Positions 8,219-15,962 are shown, counted from the stretch's first letter. The stretch: DNA of 20,520 nt from an uncultured Clostridia bacterium (GCA_944376785.1 CALWDV010000012.1:1-20520); one strand, 5' to 3'. Made by a program: numbers and translations. The notes: generated by a model from the sequence alone, not told the origin.

Positions 8219-9958
8219 ATGAAAAATTTTAAAAAATACTTTAAATCGTATGTAAAAGAATTAATTTTAGGGCCAAGTTTTAAACTTATTGAAGCTTTAA
8301 CCGAATTAATTATTCCAATGCTAATTGCTTCCATGATTGACGTTGGTGTTGCTAATGGTGACACTAAATATATTATGACATATGGTGGCATTGTTATTGC
8401 ACTTAACGTAGTTGGCATTCTTGCTGCAATAGTTTGTCAAAAATTGGCAGCACGTGCATCGGTTGGAATTGCAAAAAATATTAGAAGTGATTTATATAAG
8501 AAAATAAACACATTTTCTCATGTGGAACTAGATAAGTACAGCACAGCAACCATAAACAACCGTATTACCCACGATGTTACCAGAATTAGACAAGCCATTG
8601 CAATGGTTATTAGGCTTGTTATGAGAACACCATTTTTATTAATTGGTTCAATAATTATGGCAATGACAATTGACCTAAAATTATCATTGGTATTTTTAGT
8701 GGTTGCCCCATTAATACTTGCCGTTGTTTTTATTGTGTTAAAAGCAACCGTTCCTTTATATGATAAAACACAAAAGAATTTGGATTCAGTTTCAAATGTA
8801 ACTCGTGAAAACTTGCAAGGTGCCAGAGTAATTCGCTCTTTTAACAAACAAGAATATGAAGAAACAAGGTTTGAAAGATCAACAAAAAAACTTGAAAGAA
8901 GTTCCATTAAAGTTTCGGCAGTTTCTTCCCTACTAAACCCTTTAACTGCAACAATAATTAACTTTGCAATTGTTGCCGTGTTATGGTTTGGTGGAATTCA
9001 AGTTAATGTTGGATCATTAACACAAGGTCAAATTATTGCATTTATTAATTATTTAACTCAAATTTCAGCAGCTTTAATTTCACTTGCAAACATTATTGTT
9101 GCACTTATTAAAGCAATTAACTGTGGAAAAAGAGTTAATGAAATTTTTAACACAAAAGTTACAATTAAAAGCCCAGAAAATGTTACAGCAGTTATAAGTG
9201 AAACAATAAACGAAAAAAATGTTGAAAACGAATATGAAGTTGAATTTAACAATGTTAGTTTTGCATATTCAAACACAGCAAAAAATGCCATAAACAAACT
9301 TAATTTAAAAGTTAAAAAAGGTGAAACAATTGGAATAATTGGTGGAACTGGAAGTGGAAAAAGCAGTATTATTTATTTGCCACCACGTTTTTATGATGCA
9401 ACAGAAGGAACAATTAAAGTTAAAGGAAAAGATGTTAAAGAATATAATTTGGTTGAACTTAGAAAACTATTTGGCATTGTTCCACAAAAATCCGTTTTGT
9501 TTAGTGGCACACTGCGTGAAAACATGCAATGGCGAAAACCTGATGCAACCGATGAAGAAATTTTTAAAGCAATAAAAATTGCACAAGCAGAAGAATTTGT
9601 TAAAGAACTTGATGGAAAATTGGATTTTAAAGTTCAAGCAGGTGGAAAAAACTTTTCTGGTGGACAAAGACAAAGATTAACAATTGCAAGAGCCCTAGTT
9701 GGAAACCCAGAAATTTTAATTATGGACGATAGTGCAAGTGCACTTGACTTCCAAACCGACGCAAACTTACGTGCAGCAATAAAAAATAACACAAATAAAA
9801 TGACTGTTTTTATTGTTTCACAACGTGTTAACACAATTAGAAATGCCGACCAAATTATTGTTTTAGATAAAGGCAATGTTGTTGGTCATGGCACACACAA
9901 AGAATTAATGGAAAATTGTGAAGTTTATAAAGAAATTCACAATTCACAAACAAAGTAG
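8219..9958 (+). CDS. Heterodimeric ABC multidrug exporter, subunit with the degenerate ATP site
   Basis: A 579-residue half-transporter: a six-helix membrane domain (about 15-310) fused to a nucleotide-binding domain. Motifs are Walker A GGTGSGKSS (375-383), Q-loop Gln423, canonical signature SGGQ (480-483) and Walker B ILIMDD (499-504). The catalytic Glu after Walker B is Asp504, and the switch His is Gln535 (SQR). These two changes mark the non-hydrolysing site of heterodimeric exporters such as TM287/288, LmrCD and BmrCD. The next gene supplies the complementary canonical Walker B and H-loop, so the two form one exporter, probably for drugs or lipids. Its stop codon overlaps the Shine-Dalgarno of the partner, so the two are translationally coupled. 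AAAAAGG lies eight bases before the ATG. Confidence 0.93.
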   Translation: MKNFKKYFKSYVKELILGPSFKLIEALTELIIPMLIASMIDVGVANGDTKYIMTYGGIVIALNVVGILAAIVCQKLAARASVGIAKNIRSDLYKKINTFSHVELDKYSTATINNRITHDVTRIRQAIAMVIRLVMRTPFLLIGSIIMAMTIDLKLSLVFLVVAPLILAVVFIVLKATVPLYDKTQKNLDSVSNVTRENLQGARVIRSFNKQEYEETRFERSTKKLERSSIKVSAVSSLLNPLTATIINFAIVAVLWFGGIQVNVGSLTQGQIIAFINYLTQISAALISLANIIVALIKAINCGKRVNEIFNTKVTIKSPENVTAVISETINEKNVENEYEVEFNNVSFAYSNTAKNAINKLNLKVKKGETIGIIGGTGSGKSSIIYLPPRFYDATEGTIKVKGKDVKEYNLVELRKLFGIVPQKSVLFSGTLRENMQWRKPDATDEEIFKAIKIAQAEEFVKELDGKLDFKVQAGGKNFSGGQRQRLTIARALVGNPEILIMDDSASALDFQTDANLRAAIKNNTNKMTVFIVSQRVNTIRNADQIIVLDKGNVVGHGTHKELMENCEVYKEIHNSQTK

Positions 9959-9971
9959 GAGGTGAATGTTT

Positions 9972-12026
9972 ATGGATAACGAAAATAAGAAAAAACGTGA
10001 AAATATGTTAACAAAAGAACATGACCTTCCTAGAAAAGAACGTGCCCAAAAAGAAAAATTTAAAAACAAAGAATATAGAAAACTTCAAAAAGAAATTTCA
10101 AAACTTCCTGCACCAAGTTTTAATAACCCCGAAAAAGCACAACCAGTTGTTGAAGTGCCAACACCTGTTCTTCCTGACACTAAAAGAAATGAACTAGGTT
10201 ATGTTGCATCAGAAGATAAATCACAAAAAATTACAGACCCACAAGTTATTATTGACAAACCTGGTGCAAAACTTGAAAAACTTCATAGACCACAAAAACC
10301 AAAAGTTTTAAGAAAATTAACTGGTTTTGTTAAACCAAACACTTTCATATTAATTCTTTGTTTAATATTTTCAATAGTTAATTCACTTTTGGAATTATTA
10401 ATACCAATTTTAACTGGTAAAGCAATAGATTTAATTATTAGTGCAAACAATGTAAACTTTGAAGAATTAAAGTTAATTATTTTATACCTATCAATTACAG
10501 CAGTTGGTTTTGCATTTTTTAGATGGCTTTTTGTTTACACAAACAATGTTTTAAGTTATAAAACCGACCGACTAGTTAGAATTGGGTTATTTAAAAAATT
10601 TAACCGAGTTCCATTAAAATATATTGATGGTGCTAGTCATGGTGACTTACAAAGCCGTATGATTAACGACGTTGATGAAATTTCTAATGGATTTTTGGAA
10701 GGTTTAACAACAATTTTTGACGCATTAATAACAGTGGTTTTAACAATTTATGTAATGTTTACTATTGATATTAAAATTTCACTTGTTATTATTGGATTAA
10801 CTCCACTTTCTGTGTTAGTAACAACAATAATAATTTTTAAATCTGACAAATATTTTAGAAAACAAGCAAAAACCTTGGGTGATGCATCTGGAATAATTCT
10901 TGAAATGCTAGGAAATCAAAGAGTTGTTAAAGCATTTAATTATGAAGACCGTTCCATTGAAAAATTTGAAAAAGTTAATGAAAATTTAACCATTCAAAGT
11001 GAAAAAGCATCTTTTTATTCATCACTATCAGGCCCAAGTGCCAGATTTGTTAATGGAATAATTTATGCCATTGTTGCAATAATGGGAACAATTAATGCCG
11101 TATCTGGCACAATGAGTGTTGGCAACATTTCAGTTTTGTTAAACTATGCAAATAAATATATTCGACCATTTAACGACATTGCCGATGTGTTTAGCGACTT
11201 GCAATCTGCTTATGCGTCAGGACGTCGTGTTGCTAACGTTTTAGACATAGAAAATGAAGTTAGTGATGAAAACAACGAAGTGTTAAAAAGATGCTCTGGC
11301 GAAGTTGAACTTAAAAATGTTTATTTCTCATATGTTCCAAGCAAAAAACTTATTGAAAACTTAAATGTTTCAGTTAAAAAAGGACAACGTATTGCCATTG
11401 TTGGTCCAACAGGTTGTGGAAAGTCAACAATGATTAATTTACTAATGCGTTTTTATGATGTTAACAGCGGAGAAATTTTAGTTTCTAAAAAACCAATAAC
11501 TAAAATAACTCGTGCAAGTTTACGTGATAAATATGGAATGGTTTTGCAGGATACTTGGCTATTTAATGCAACAATAAAAGAAAACATTAAATACGGCAAA
11601 CCAAATGCAACAGATGCAGAAGTTATTAAAGCAGCAAAAATGGCACACGCCCACGATTACATTCAAACCCTTGAAAAAGGTTATGACACTATTGTTTCAG
11701 AAGGTGGCGACAACCTTTCACAAGGTCAAAAACAATTAATTTGCATTGCAAGAATAATGCTTACAAAACCACCAATGTTAATATTAGATGAAGCAACTTC
11801 TAACATCGACACTAGAACTGAACTTTTAATTCAAAACGCTTTTAACACCATGATGAAAGGCAGAACAAGTTTTGTGGTTGCACACAGATTATCAACAATA
11901 ATTAATTCCGACTTAATTTTAGTTATGAATAAAGGAAACATAATTGAGCAAGGAACACACAAACAACTTCTTGCTAAAAAAGGATTTTATTATAATTTAT
12001 ATAACAGTCAGTTTAGCAAAGTTTAA
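9972..12026 (+). CDS. Heterodimeric ABC multidrug exporter, catalytic subunit with N-terminal extension
   Basis: 684 residues from the ATG at 9972, chosen because AGGAGG (9957-9962) lies nine bases upstream; the ATG at 9966 would leave only three. Residues 1-110 form a Lys/Glu/Pro-rich, probably disordered cytosolic extension not usual in this family. Six membrane helices follow (about 120-410). The nucleotide-binding domain has Walker A GPTGCGKST (478-486), LVLQD-type Q-loop, signature LSQGQ (582-586), Walker B LILDE with catalytic Glu607, and the H-loop His638 (AHR). LSQGQ in place of LSGGQ is the usual complement to a partner with Asp and Gln substitutions. Only one of the two composite ATP sites should therefore hydrolyse. 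A strong terminator follows the stop. Confidence 0.94.
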   Translation: MDNENKKKRENMLTKEHDLPRKERAQKEKFKNKEYRKLQKEISKLPAPSFNNPEKAQPVVEVPTPVLPDTKRNELGYVASEDKSQKITDPQVIIDKPGAKLEKLHRPQKPKVLRKLTGFVKPNTFILILCLIFSIVNSLLELLIPILTGKAIDLIISANNVNFEELKLIILYLSITAVGFAFFRWLFVYTNNVLSYKTDRLVRIGLFKKFNRVPLKYIDGASHGDLQSRMINDVDEISNGFLEGLTTIFDALITVVLTIYVMFTIDIKISLVIIGLTPLSVLVTTIIIFKSDKYFRKQAKTLGDASGIILEMLGNQRVVKAFNYEDRSIEKFEKVNENLTIQSEKASFYSSLSGPSARFVNGIIYAIVAIMGTINAVSGTMSVGNISVLLNYANKYIRPFNDIADVFSDLQSAYASGRRVANVLDIENEVSDENNEVLKRCSGEVELKNVYFSYVPSKKLIENLNVSVKKGQRIAIVGPTGCGKSTMINLLMRFYDVNSGEILVSKKPITKITRASLRDKYGMVLQDTWLFNATIKENIKYGKPNATDAEVIKAAKMAHAHDYIQTLEKGYDTIVSEGGDNLSQGQKQLICIARIMLTKPPMLILDEATSNIDTRTELLIQNAFNTMMKGRTSFVVAHRLSTIINSDLILVMNKGNIIEQGTHKQLLAKKGFYYNLYNSQFSKV

Positions 12027-12030
12027 AAAC

Positions 12031-12056
12031 AAAAAACACGCAAAAGCGTGTTTTTT
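12031..12056 (+). terminator. Strong bidirectional intrinsic terminator
   Basis: Perfect 11-bp stem with AAAA loop: an A6 run plus CACGC (12031-12041) pairs with GCGTG plus a T6 run (12046-12056). It ends the ABC operon and is symmetric enough to serve the converging gene at 12146-12778 too. Confidence 0.93.
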
Positions 12057-12145
12057 ATTGCTTTATTTTTTAAGATAATTAATTTTCAACAATTATAGCT
12101 ATAATTTTATAAAAATAAAAATGTTGTATTTTTTATATTAAATAA

Positions 12146-12778
12146 TTACTTGTTTGTGTAATATTTTTTTGCAACTTTTGCAATGTCTTTAAAGGTTTGG
12201 TCAAACAATTTACTATCATTAATTGTAAAATAATCTCCAACACATTTTGCTCCATTTTTTATTGCATTTTGTATTATTTCATTATTTAAAATTTTTTTGT
12301 CAATTTTAGAATAATTAATTTTATCTTCATACATATATGCTTGCAAACCTGCTTCTAATTTATCACACATCCTTGCAAATTTAGCTTCGGGGGTTTTACA
12401 TTCTTCAAACTCGGCAATTAATCCAGTAAAATTCTCAAAACCATCTAATTGTGAAAATAATTTTTCAACAGCTTGTTTCCCAAGTTCCTTTTTAGTTTTC
12501 ATTTTCTCATCTTCATATGGTGTTATATCACCAATCAAAATTTCTTCGGTTTCGTGCAAAGCAATCATTGCAATAACTTTGTTTTCATCTAAATTGCAAT
12601 TTTCAATTTCCGACATAATTCCAACAGCCAACATACAAGTTCCAAACACGTGTTCTGCAATGCTTTCCACTCTGTCATCTTCAACATGCCAAACTTTCCA
12701 ACCTGTTCTTATAACTTTTTTTAGTTTGCAACATAAATTATGAAATTTAATAACCTTTAAACAATTTTTTTCGTCCAT
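12146..12778 (-). CDS. HD-domain phosphohydrolase (YfbR/HDDC2-like) with HE in place of HD
   Basis: 210 residues. The layout is that of the 5'-deoxynucleotidase-like HD family: R24xxW27, ESIAEHVF with metal ligand His43, HETEEILIGDITP with His75 (75-87), and the distal Asp139 in ARMCDKLEAGLQ. In characterised members the second motif is His-Asp and enzymes remove phosphate from deoxynucleoside 5'-monophosphates. Here the Asp is Glu76. Metal binding could survive this change, but the activity may differ. It is the second gene of a unit with the acetyltransferase upstream, 23 bases away. A weak AAAGGA site lies about 12 bases before the ATG. Confidence 0.85.
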   Translation of the reverse strand: MDEKNCLKVIKFHNLCCKLKKVIRTGWKVWHVEDDRVESIAEHVFGTCMLAVGIMSEIENCNLDENKVIAMIALHETEEILIGDITPYEDEKMKTKKELGKQAVEKLFSQLDGFENFTGLIAEFEECKTPEAKFARMCDKLEAGLQAYMYEDKINYSKIDKKILNNEIIQNAIKNGAKCVGDYFTINDSKLFDQTFKDIAKVAKKYYTNK

Positions 12779-12801
12779 AATGTATTTTTATCCTTTAATT
12801 T

Positions 12802-13287
12802 TTATTTATTAAACAACAACTTATTTGAATATATAGTTTTAGATGGGTGGCTGTTGGGAATGTAAATTGCATTTGCCACTTTAAAGTAAAACTCATCTGG
12901 GCCATCAACCCACCCTATTATTGCATAACCATAACCCATTTCTTTCATAGTGTTTAAAGTTTTTAATAATAATTGTTTACCAATTCCTTGTTTTCTGTGT
13001 TTTTCCATTACACCTAATGGCCCAAAATAACCTTTTGCAGTGCAATCATAACAAGCAAATCCCACAATTTTATTTTTAATTAATGCAACATAAACTTGAA
13101 TTGGGTTTTGATTTAAGCCATATTCAGCTTCCTTAACCCAACCTTTTTTATCGGGAAACTCTTTTTTTATAAACTCAAACAATTCATCTTTATCGGCATA
13201 ATATGCTCTTTTTATAACAATTTTATTTTCAATATAATTAGGTATTTGATATAAATTAACAATCATATCTCCACATTTTCTTTCCAT
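12802..13287 (-). CDS. GNAT-family N-acetyltransferase
   Basis: 161 residues with the standard GNAT order. The KIVGFACYD beta-4 strand is at 73-81. Motif A is YFGPLGVMEKHRKQGIGK (87-104), whose RKQGIGK is the acetyl-CoA pyrophosphate loop. A second region, GYAIIGWVDGPDEFYFKV, spans 120-137. It would transfer an acyl group from acetyl-CoA to an amine; the substrate is not evident. The start at 13287 is supported by GGAG six bases upstream, better placed than the ATG seven codons on. It is the first gene of a two-gene unit with the HD-domain protein. Confidence 0.9.
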   Translation of the reverse strand: MERKCGDMIVNLYQIPNYIENKIVIKRAYYADKDELFEFIKKEFPDKKGWVKEAEYGLNQNPIQVYVALIKNKIVGFACYDCTAKGYFGPLGVMEKHRKQGIGKQLLLKTLNTMKEMGYGYAIIGWVDGPDEFYFKVANAIYIPNSHPSKTIYSNKLLFNK

Positions 13288-13316
13288 AAATTACTCCAAA
13301 CAATTATTATAAAAAT

Positions 13317-13325
13317 ATTATAACA
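13317..13325 (-). promoter_or_regulatory. Extended -10 promoter of the GNAT-HD operon
   Basis: Minus-strand TGTTATAAT: a perfect TATAAT (13322-13317) preceded by TGn, the extended -10 pattern. The -35 region is AT-rich without a good match. The start codon lies about 30 bases downstream. Confidence 0.6.
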
Positions 13326-13364
13326 TAAAAAAATTAATAAATATAAAAAATTAAATAAAAAAAT

Positions 13365-13386
13365 AAAACAAGTTTAAACTTGTTTT
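13365..13386 (-). terminator. Intrinsic terminator downstream of tRNA-Ser
   Basis: A perfect 22-base palindrome: AAAACAAGT, loop-proximal TTTA, then ACTTGTTTT. It is followed on the minus strand by a T-rich run and begins two bases after the tRNA CCA end. Confidence 0.85.
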
Positions 13387-13388
13387 AA

Positions 13389-13476
13389 TGGCGCTGAGAG
13401 GGAGATTTGAACTCCCGATACCTTGCGGTATATCGGTTTTCGAGACCGACACATTCGACCACTCTGACATCTCAGC
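13389..13476 (-). tRNA. tRNA-Ser, anticodon CGA
   Basis: On the minus strand, acceptor GCTGAGA pairs with TCTCAGC, followed by discriminator G and an encoded CCA. The anticodon arm is TCGGT-CTCGAAA-ACCGA, with anticodon CGA in the loop, reading UCG codons. The long variable arm (TACC-GCAA-GGTA) is typical of class II serine tRNAs. The T arm is GGGAG-TTCAAAT-CTCCC. Length is 88 bases with CCA. The 5' end and its upstream flank are repeated in the tandem array that follows. The AT-rich upstream region has no promoter I can assign with confidence. Confidence 0.96.
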
Positions 13477-13562
13477 ATATTAAATAATATAAACAGATAA
13501 TAAACATAATTTATTTTAAGCACGTTAACCACATAAGAGTGGTCGAATGTGCCAAACGGGGT

Positions 13563-13603
13563 CCCCAAAACATTAAGAAACGCTTTTGCGTTAAGTTTTG
13601 GGG
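13563..13603. repeat. Long hairpin in repeat copy 1 (same hairpin at 13783-13823 in copy 2)
   Basis: CCCCAAAAC (13563-13571) pairs with GTTTTGGGG (13595-13603), enclosing an inner AACGC-TTTT-GCGTT stem. A GGGG run just before it also pairs with the CCCC. The G/C runs stand out in this AT-rich sequence and are conserved between copies. Confidence 0.85.
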
Positions 13604-13630
13604 AAAAGCGAACATCAACTTTGTTGCGTA

Positions 13631-13651
13631 GTGAATTTTAAAAAAATTCAC
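13631..13651. repeat. Short perfect hairpin in repeat copy 1 (repeated in copy 2)
   Basis: GTGAATTTT pairs with AAAATTCAC across a three-base loop. It is identical in both full copies of the tandem unit. Confidence 0.85.
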
Positions 13652-13982
13652 AAGCGTTTTAGTTGAATGTGAGCGTTCACTCTGACATCTTAAGCATATT
13701 AAATAATATAAACAGATAATTAACATAATCTATTTTAAGCACGTTAACCACATAAGAGTGGTCGAATGTGCCAAACGGGGGTCCCCAAAACATTAAGAAA
13801 CGCTTTTGCGTTAAGTTTTGGGGTAAAGTGAACATCAACTTTGTTGCGTAGTGAATTTTAAAAAAATTCACAAGCGTTTTAGTTGAATGTGAGCGTTCAC
13901 TCTGACATCTTAAGCATATTAAATAATATAAACAGATAATAAGCATAATCTATTTTAAGCACGTTAACCACATAAGAGTGGT

Positions 13983-14124
13983 AAAACGCACACATAAGCA
14001 AAAAGCAAATAATTATTTGCACAAATAATATATAACAATTTAAAATAATTATCAAGCATTAATAAAAATAAAAAAACGGTTTTCGTTAAACCGTTTTTTA
14101 TTTAACAAATTTTATAGTTTTAAT
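13983..14124. other. Gap between the repeat array and the orphan gene
   Basis: No gene. It holds the perfect 16-base palindrome GCAAATAATTATTTGC at 14005-14020. A second inverted pair, TTATTTG-CA-CAAATAA, overlaps its right end, and the terminator of the next gene follows at 14071-14099. Confidence 0.7.
14071..14099 (-). terminator. Intrinsic terminator of the orphan gene
   Basis: A perfect 12-bp stem, an A6 run plus CGGTTT (14071-14082) against AAACCG plus a T6 run (14088-14099), with a five-base loop. It is symmetric, and 25 bases beyond the stop codon of the gene at 14125. Confidence 0.92.
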
Positions 14125-14934
14125 TTACATAACAATTCTAAAATTTTCTGTTGTTAATGGTTTTGCATCACTAGTGTTTCTTAAATTAACAACCGATTCA
14201 AATGGGTCTTCTTCATAACCTGTTCCATAAAACATTTTTTTATAGTTTGAAATGTTAACAAGATAGTACAAATCAATAATATCACGCTTTTCTGGTAGTA
14301 TGTGTTTTTTGTTTGTTGAATAAAAAACTTTGCGTGAAGGTGCTGTTGAAACAAAGTCAACCTTTTTAGTTTCTTCATTAAAACAGCCAATATAATCGGC
14401 AATGTTAGAATAATTGAAAAGCGAGTTACAAAATTTAATTTTACTAAAATCAACATCTTTAACAGCTAGAACAGAAACATTTTTATTATTTAACTTAACA
14501 TTTAAAACATCTGAACCTTGAATTATTTCATTAGTTTTTAATGCAGAAACTTTTTTTGCAAAATCAGGAGCAACTTCATAGGCATTTGATTTTCCACTAA
14601 TAACCTTTTCTTTTTTATCACGTTTCTTTTTTAATTCTAAATACTCAACAAAATTGTGTGGAACAACATTTGCAGGTTTTAATGCCTTAACATCTTCTAA
14701 AACAGTTAAACATTTTTTAACGCATTTTGCTATTGCAAACTTTGTTTCTTCATCGGCAAAAAGTGGGTCTGTAATGCCAACGCAACTATATGCCACTTTT
14801 AATAGTTCGCTGGTTTTAATAGCCCCTTTAATTAACCCTGTTGATTTGTTTCTTTTAATATAATCAATAATTGCCTTATTAATTTTTAAAGACAATTCTG
14901 TTTTATTGTTAATTAAATTATTATTTATTGTCAT
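14125..14934 (-). CDS. Hypothetical protein (269 aa) next to the tRNA-Ser repeat locus
   Basis: I do not recognise this protein. The ATG at 14934 is chosen because AAAGGGTGG lies about five to eight bases upstream; two in-frame GTG codons precede it. It has no signal peptide or membrane helix. The N-terminal 95 residues look helical. A Lys-rich stretch (LELKKKRDKKEK) lies near residue 102-113 and a more strand-like C-terminal half follows. Two Cys in KCVKKC do not form a known metal motif. A 14-base palindrome, TTATGTTAACATAA (14956-14969), lies just upstream of the ribosome-binding site and could be an operator. The gene is monocistronic and flanked on both sides by the CAAATAATTATTTG palindrome. 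Coding status is supported by the ribosome-binding site, the terminator and the uninterrupted frame. Confidence 0.7.
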   Translation of the reverse strand: MTINNNLINNKTELSLKINKAIIDYIKRNKSTGLIKGAIKTSELLKVAYSCVGITDPLFADEETKFAIAKCVKKCLTVLEDVKALKPANVVPHNFVEYLELKKKRDKKEKVISGKSNAYEVAPDFAKKVSALKTNEIIQGSDVLNVKLNNKNVSVLAVKDVDFSKIKFCNSLFNYSNIADYIGCFNEETKKVDFVSTAPSRKVFYSTNKKHILPEKRDIIDLYYLVNISNYKKMFYGTGYEEDPFESVVNLRNTSDAKPLTTENFRIVM

Positions 14935-14955
14935 AAACACCACCCTTTTTGTTAG

Positions 14956-14969
14956 TTATGTTAACATAA
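14956..14969. promoter_or_regulatory. Palindrome upstream of the orphan gene, possible operator
   Basis: Perfect 14-base palindrome TTATGTTAACATAA, 22 bases upstream of the start codon. A regulator-binding site is one reading. Chance is possible in DNA this AT-rich. Confidence 0.35.
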
Positions 14970-15064
14970 ATAACAAAAGTTTATTTTAATTGAAACAATA
15001 TGTATTATATATTAATTAACAAAAATGCACAAATAATTATTTGATAATAATAAAAAATAAAATT

Positions 15065-15089
15065 AAAAAAATGCTAATTAACAGCATTT
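15065..15089 (-). terminator. Intrinsic terminator overlapping the end of the amidase gene
   Basis: On the minus strand, AAATGCT (15089-15083) pairs with AGCATTT (15075-15069), followed by T-rich sequence. The hairpin includes the last codons and the TAG stop (15076-15074). Confidence 0.8.
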
Positions 15090-15799
15090 TCTTTTTCAAA
15101 AAACTTTATAACACCACAAAAGATGGAATAAGCAATTTTTTCTTGATAATTTTCAGTAACTAGTAAAGCTTCTTCTTCTGGATTGCTTAAAAAGCCACCT
15201 TCAACAACAATGGACGGACTGCTTATGCATTGCAAAATGTAAAGGTCGGAATGATTGCAAAATTCTCTTGCTTCAACCAAATTTTTTCTTAATTCATCTT
15301 GAACAGATTGTGCAAGTGTTTTGCTTGTTTCTTCACCCACTTGATAAAACACTTGTGCGCCCCTTTCATATTGATTAGGAAAACTATTCATATGAATGCT
15401 AATTAACATATTAGCTTTTGATTTAACAATTTTTTCTTTTCGTTTTTGCATATCGTCCAATTTTTTATTGTCGGCAAATTGAGAATATAAACCATCGCTT
15501 GTGCTTCTTGTTAAAACAACATTAAAGCCAAAAGATGTTAGCAAACTTTCTAATTTTTTTGTTACAGCCAAATTTAAATCGCTTTCTTTTGCAGAAGTGT
15601 TTTGACCCACACTTCCACCATCAATTCCACCATGACCAGCATCTAAAACAATTGTGTAATTTAACTTGGAACTGGAATTTGTTTCATTAATTTTATTTAA
15701 TATTAATGAAGAAACAACTCCCACACTAACGCAAAGAACAAAACCAAAAATAAATTTTAAAACACTTTTTAACTTAATTAAAAAAAACATATTTTTCAT
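15074..15799 (-). CDS. cwlD: N-acetylmuramoyl-L-alanine amidase (Amidase_3, CwlD-like)
   Basis: Cuts the bond between N-acetylmuramic acid and the peptide stem of peptidoglycan, outside the membrane. The 241 residues start with one membrane helix or uncleaved signal (about 12-33), then a single Amidase_3 domain. Zinc ligands and the catalytic Glu are all present: DAGHGG with His56, KESDLN with Glu72, SIHMNS with His136, and VEGGFLSNPEE with Glu200. Length and layout match CwlD, the spore-cortex amidase, but related enzymes serve vegetative growth, and no sporulation gene is seen here. No Shine-Dalgarno is visible before the ATG at 15799; the ATG three codons on is equally possible. It forms its own unit downstream of dnaB. 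Confidence 0.92.
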   Translation of the reverse strand: MKNMFFLIKLKSVLKFIFGFVLCVSVGVVSSLILNKINETNSSSKLNYTIVLDAGHGGIDGGSVGQNTSAKESDLNLAVTKKLESLLTSFGFNVVLTRSTSDGLYSQFADNKKLDDMQKRKEKIVKSKANMLISIHMNSFPNQYERGAQVFYQVGEETSKTLAQSVQDELRKNLVEAREFCNHSDLYILQCISSPSIVVEGGFLSNPEEEALLVTENYQEKIAYSIFCGVIKFFEKENAVN

Positions 15800-15926
15800 A
15801 TTATATTAATATTGTTATGCTCTTTGTTTTATTACCATTTAATACACTTTAATTTAATTAAATTACACAAATTTAAAAAAATCACTTTTATAATTAAAAT
15901 TATAAAAATTGTTAAATAAAAAAAAT

Positions 15927-15949
15927 AAAAAATGCAATTTGCATTTTTT
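15927..15949 (-). terminator. Intrinsic terminator of the dnaB operon
   Basis: Perfect 10-bp stem AAAAAATGCA / TGCATTTTTT around a three-base loop, with a T-rich tail on the minus strand, 14 bases beyond the dnaB stop. Confidence 0.88.
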
Positions 15950-15962
15950 ATTTTAATGATTT

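Larger units (their letters stand above)
13475..13982. repeat. Tandem repeat of 219-220 bp units derived from the tRNA-Ser 5' region (about 2.3 copies)
   Basis: Copy 1 is 13475-13693, copy 2 is 13694-13913, and a truncated copy 3 is 13914-13982. Copies 1 and 2 differ at four bases and one inserted G. Each full unit reads, on the plus strand: the tRNA upstream flank (GCATATTAAATAATATAAAC onward); AGAGTGGTCGAATGTG, which is the tRNA D-arm in inverted orientation; a CCCCAAAAC...GTTTTGGGG hairpin; a GTGAATTTT...AAAATTCAC hairpin; and finally CACTCTGACATCT, a copy of the tRNA 5' end with a changed acceptor (CTTAAGC against CTCAGC). Copy 3 breaks off inside the D-arm segment. No credible gene is present. 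Origin and function are unknown. Confidence 0.9.

Noticed and set aside
9058..9876. Several minus- and alternate-frame ORFs inside the ABC exporter genes
   Set aside because: They overlap conserved nucleotide-binding-domain sequence in other frames and show no family features.
13374..13946. Three minus-strand open frames across tRNA-Ser and the tandem repeats
   Set aside because: They read through the tRNA or through repeat copies; the near-identical peptides come only from the duplicated DNA, and none has a ribosome-binding site.
13475..13982. CRISPR array
   Set aside because: The repeats are 219-220 bp and directly abutting, with no short repeat-spacer alternation and no cas gene nearby.
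14181..14863. Alternative frames inside the orphan gene (minus 14181-14456, plus 14654-14863)
   Set aside because: The longer frame 14125-14934 has a ribosome-binding site and terminator; the others have neither.
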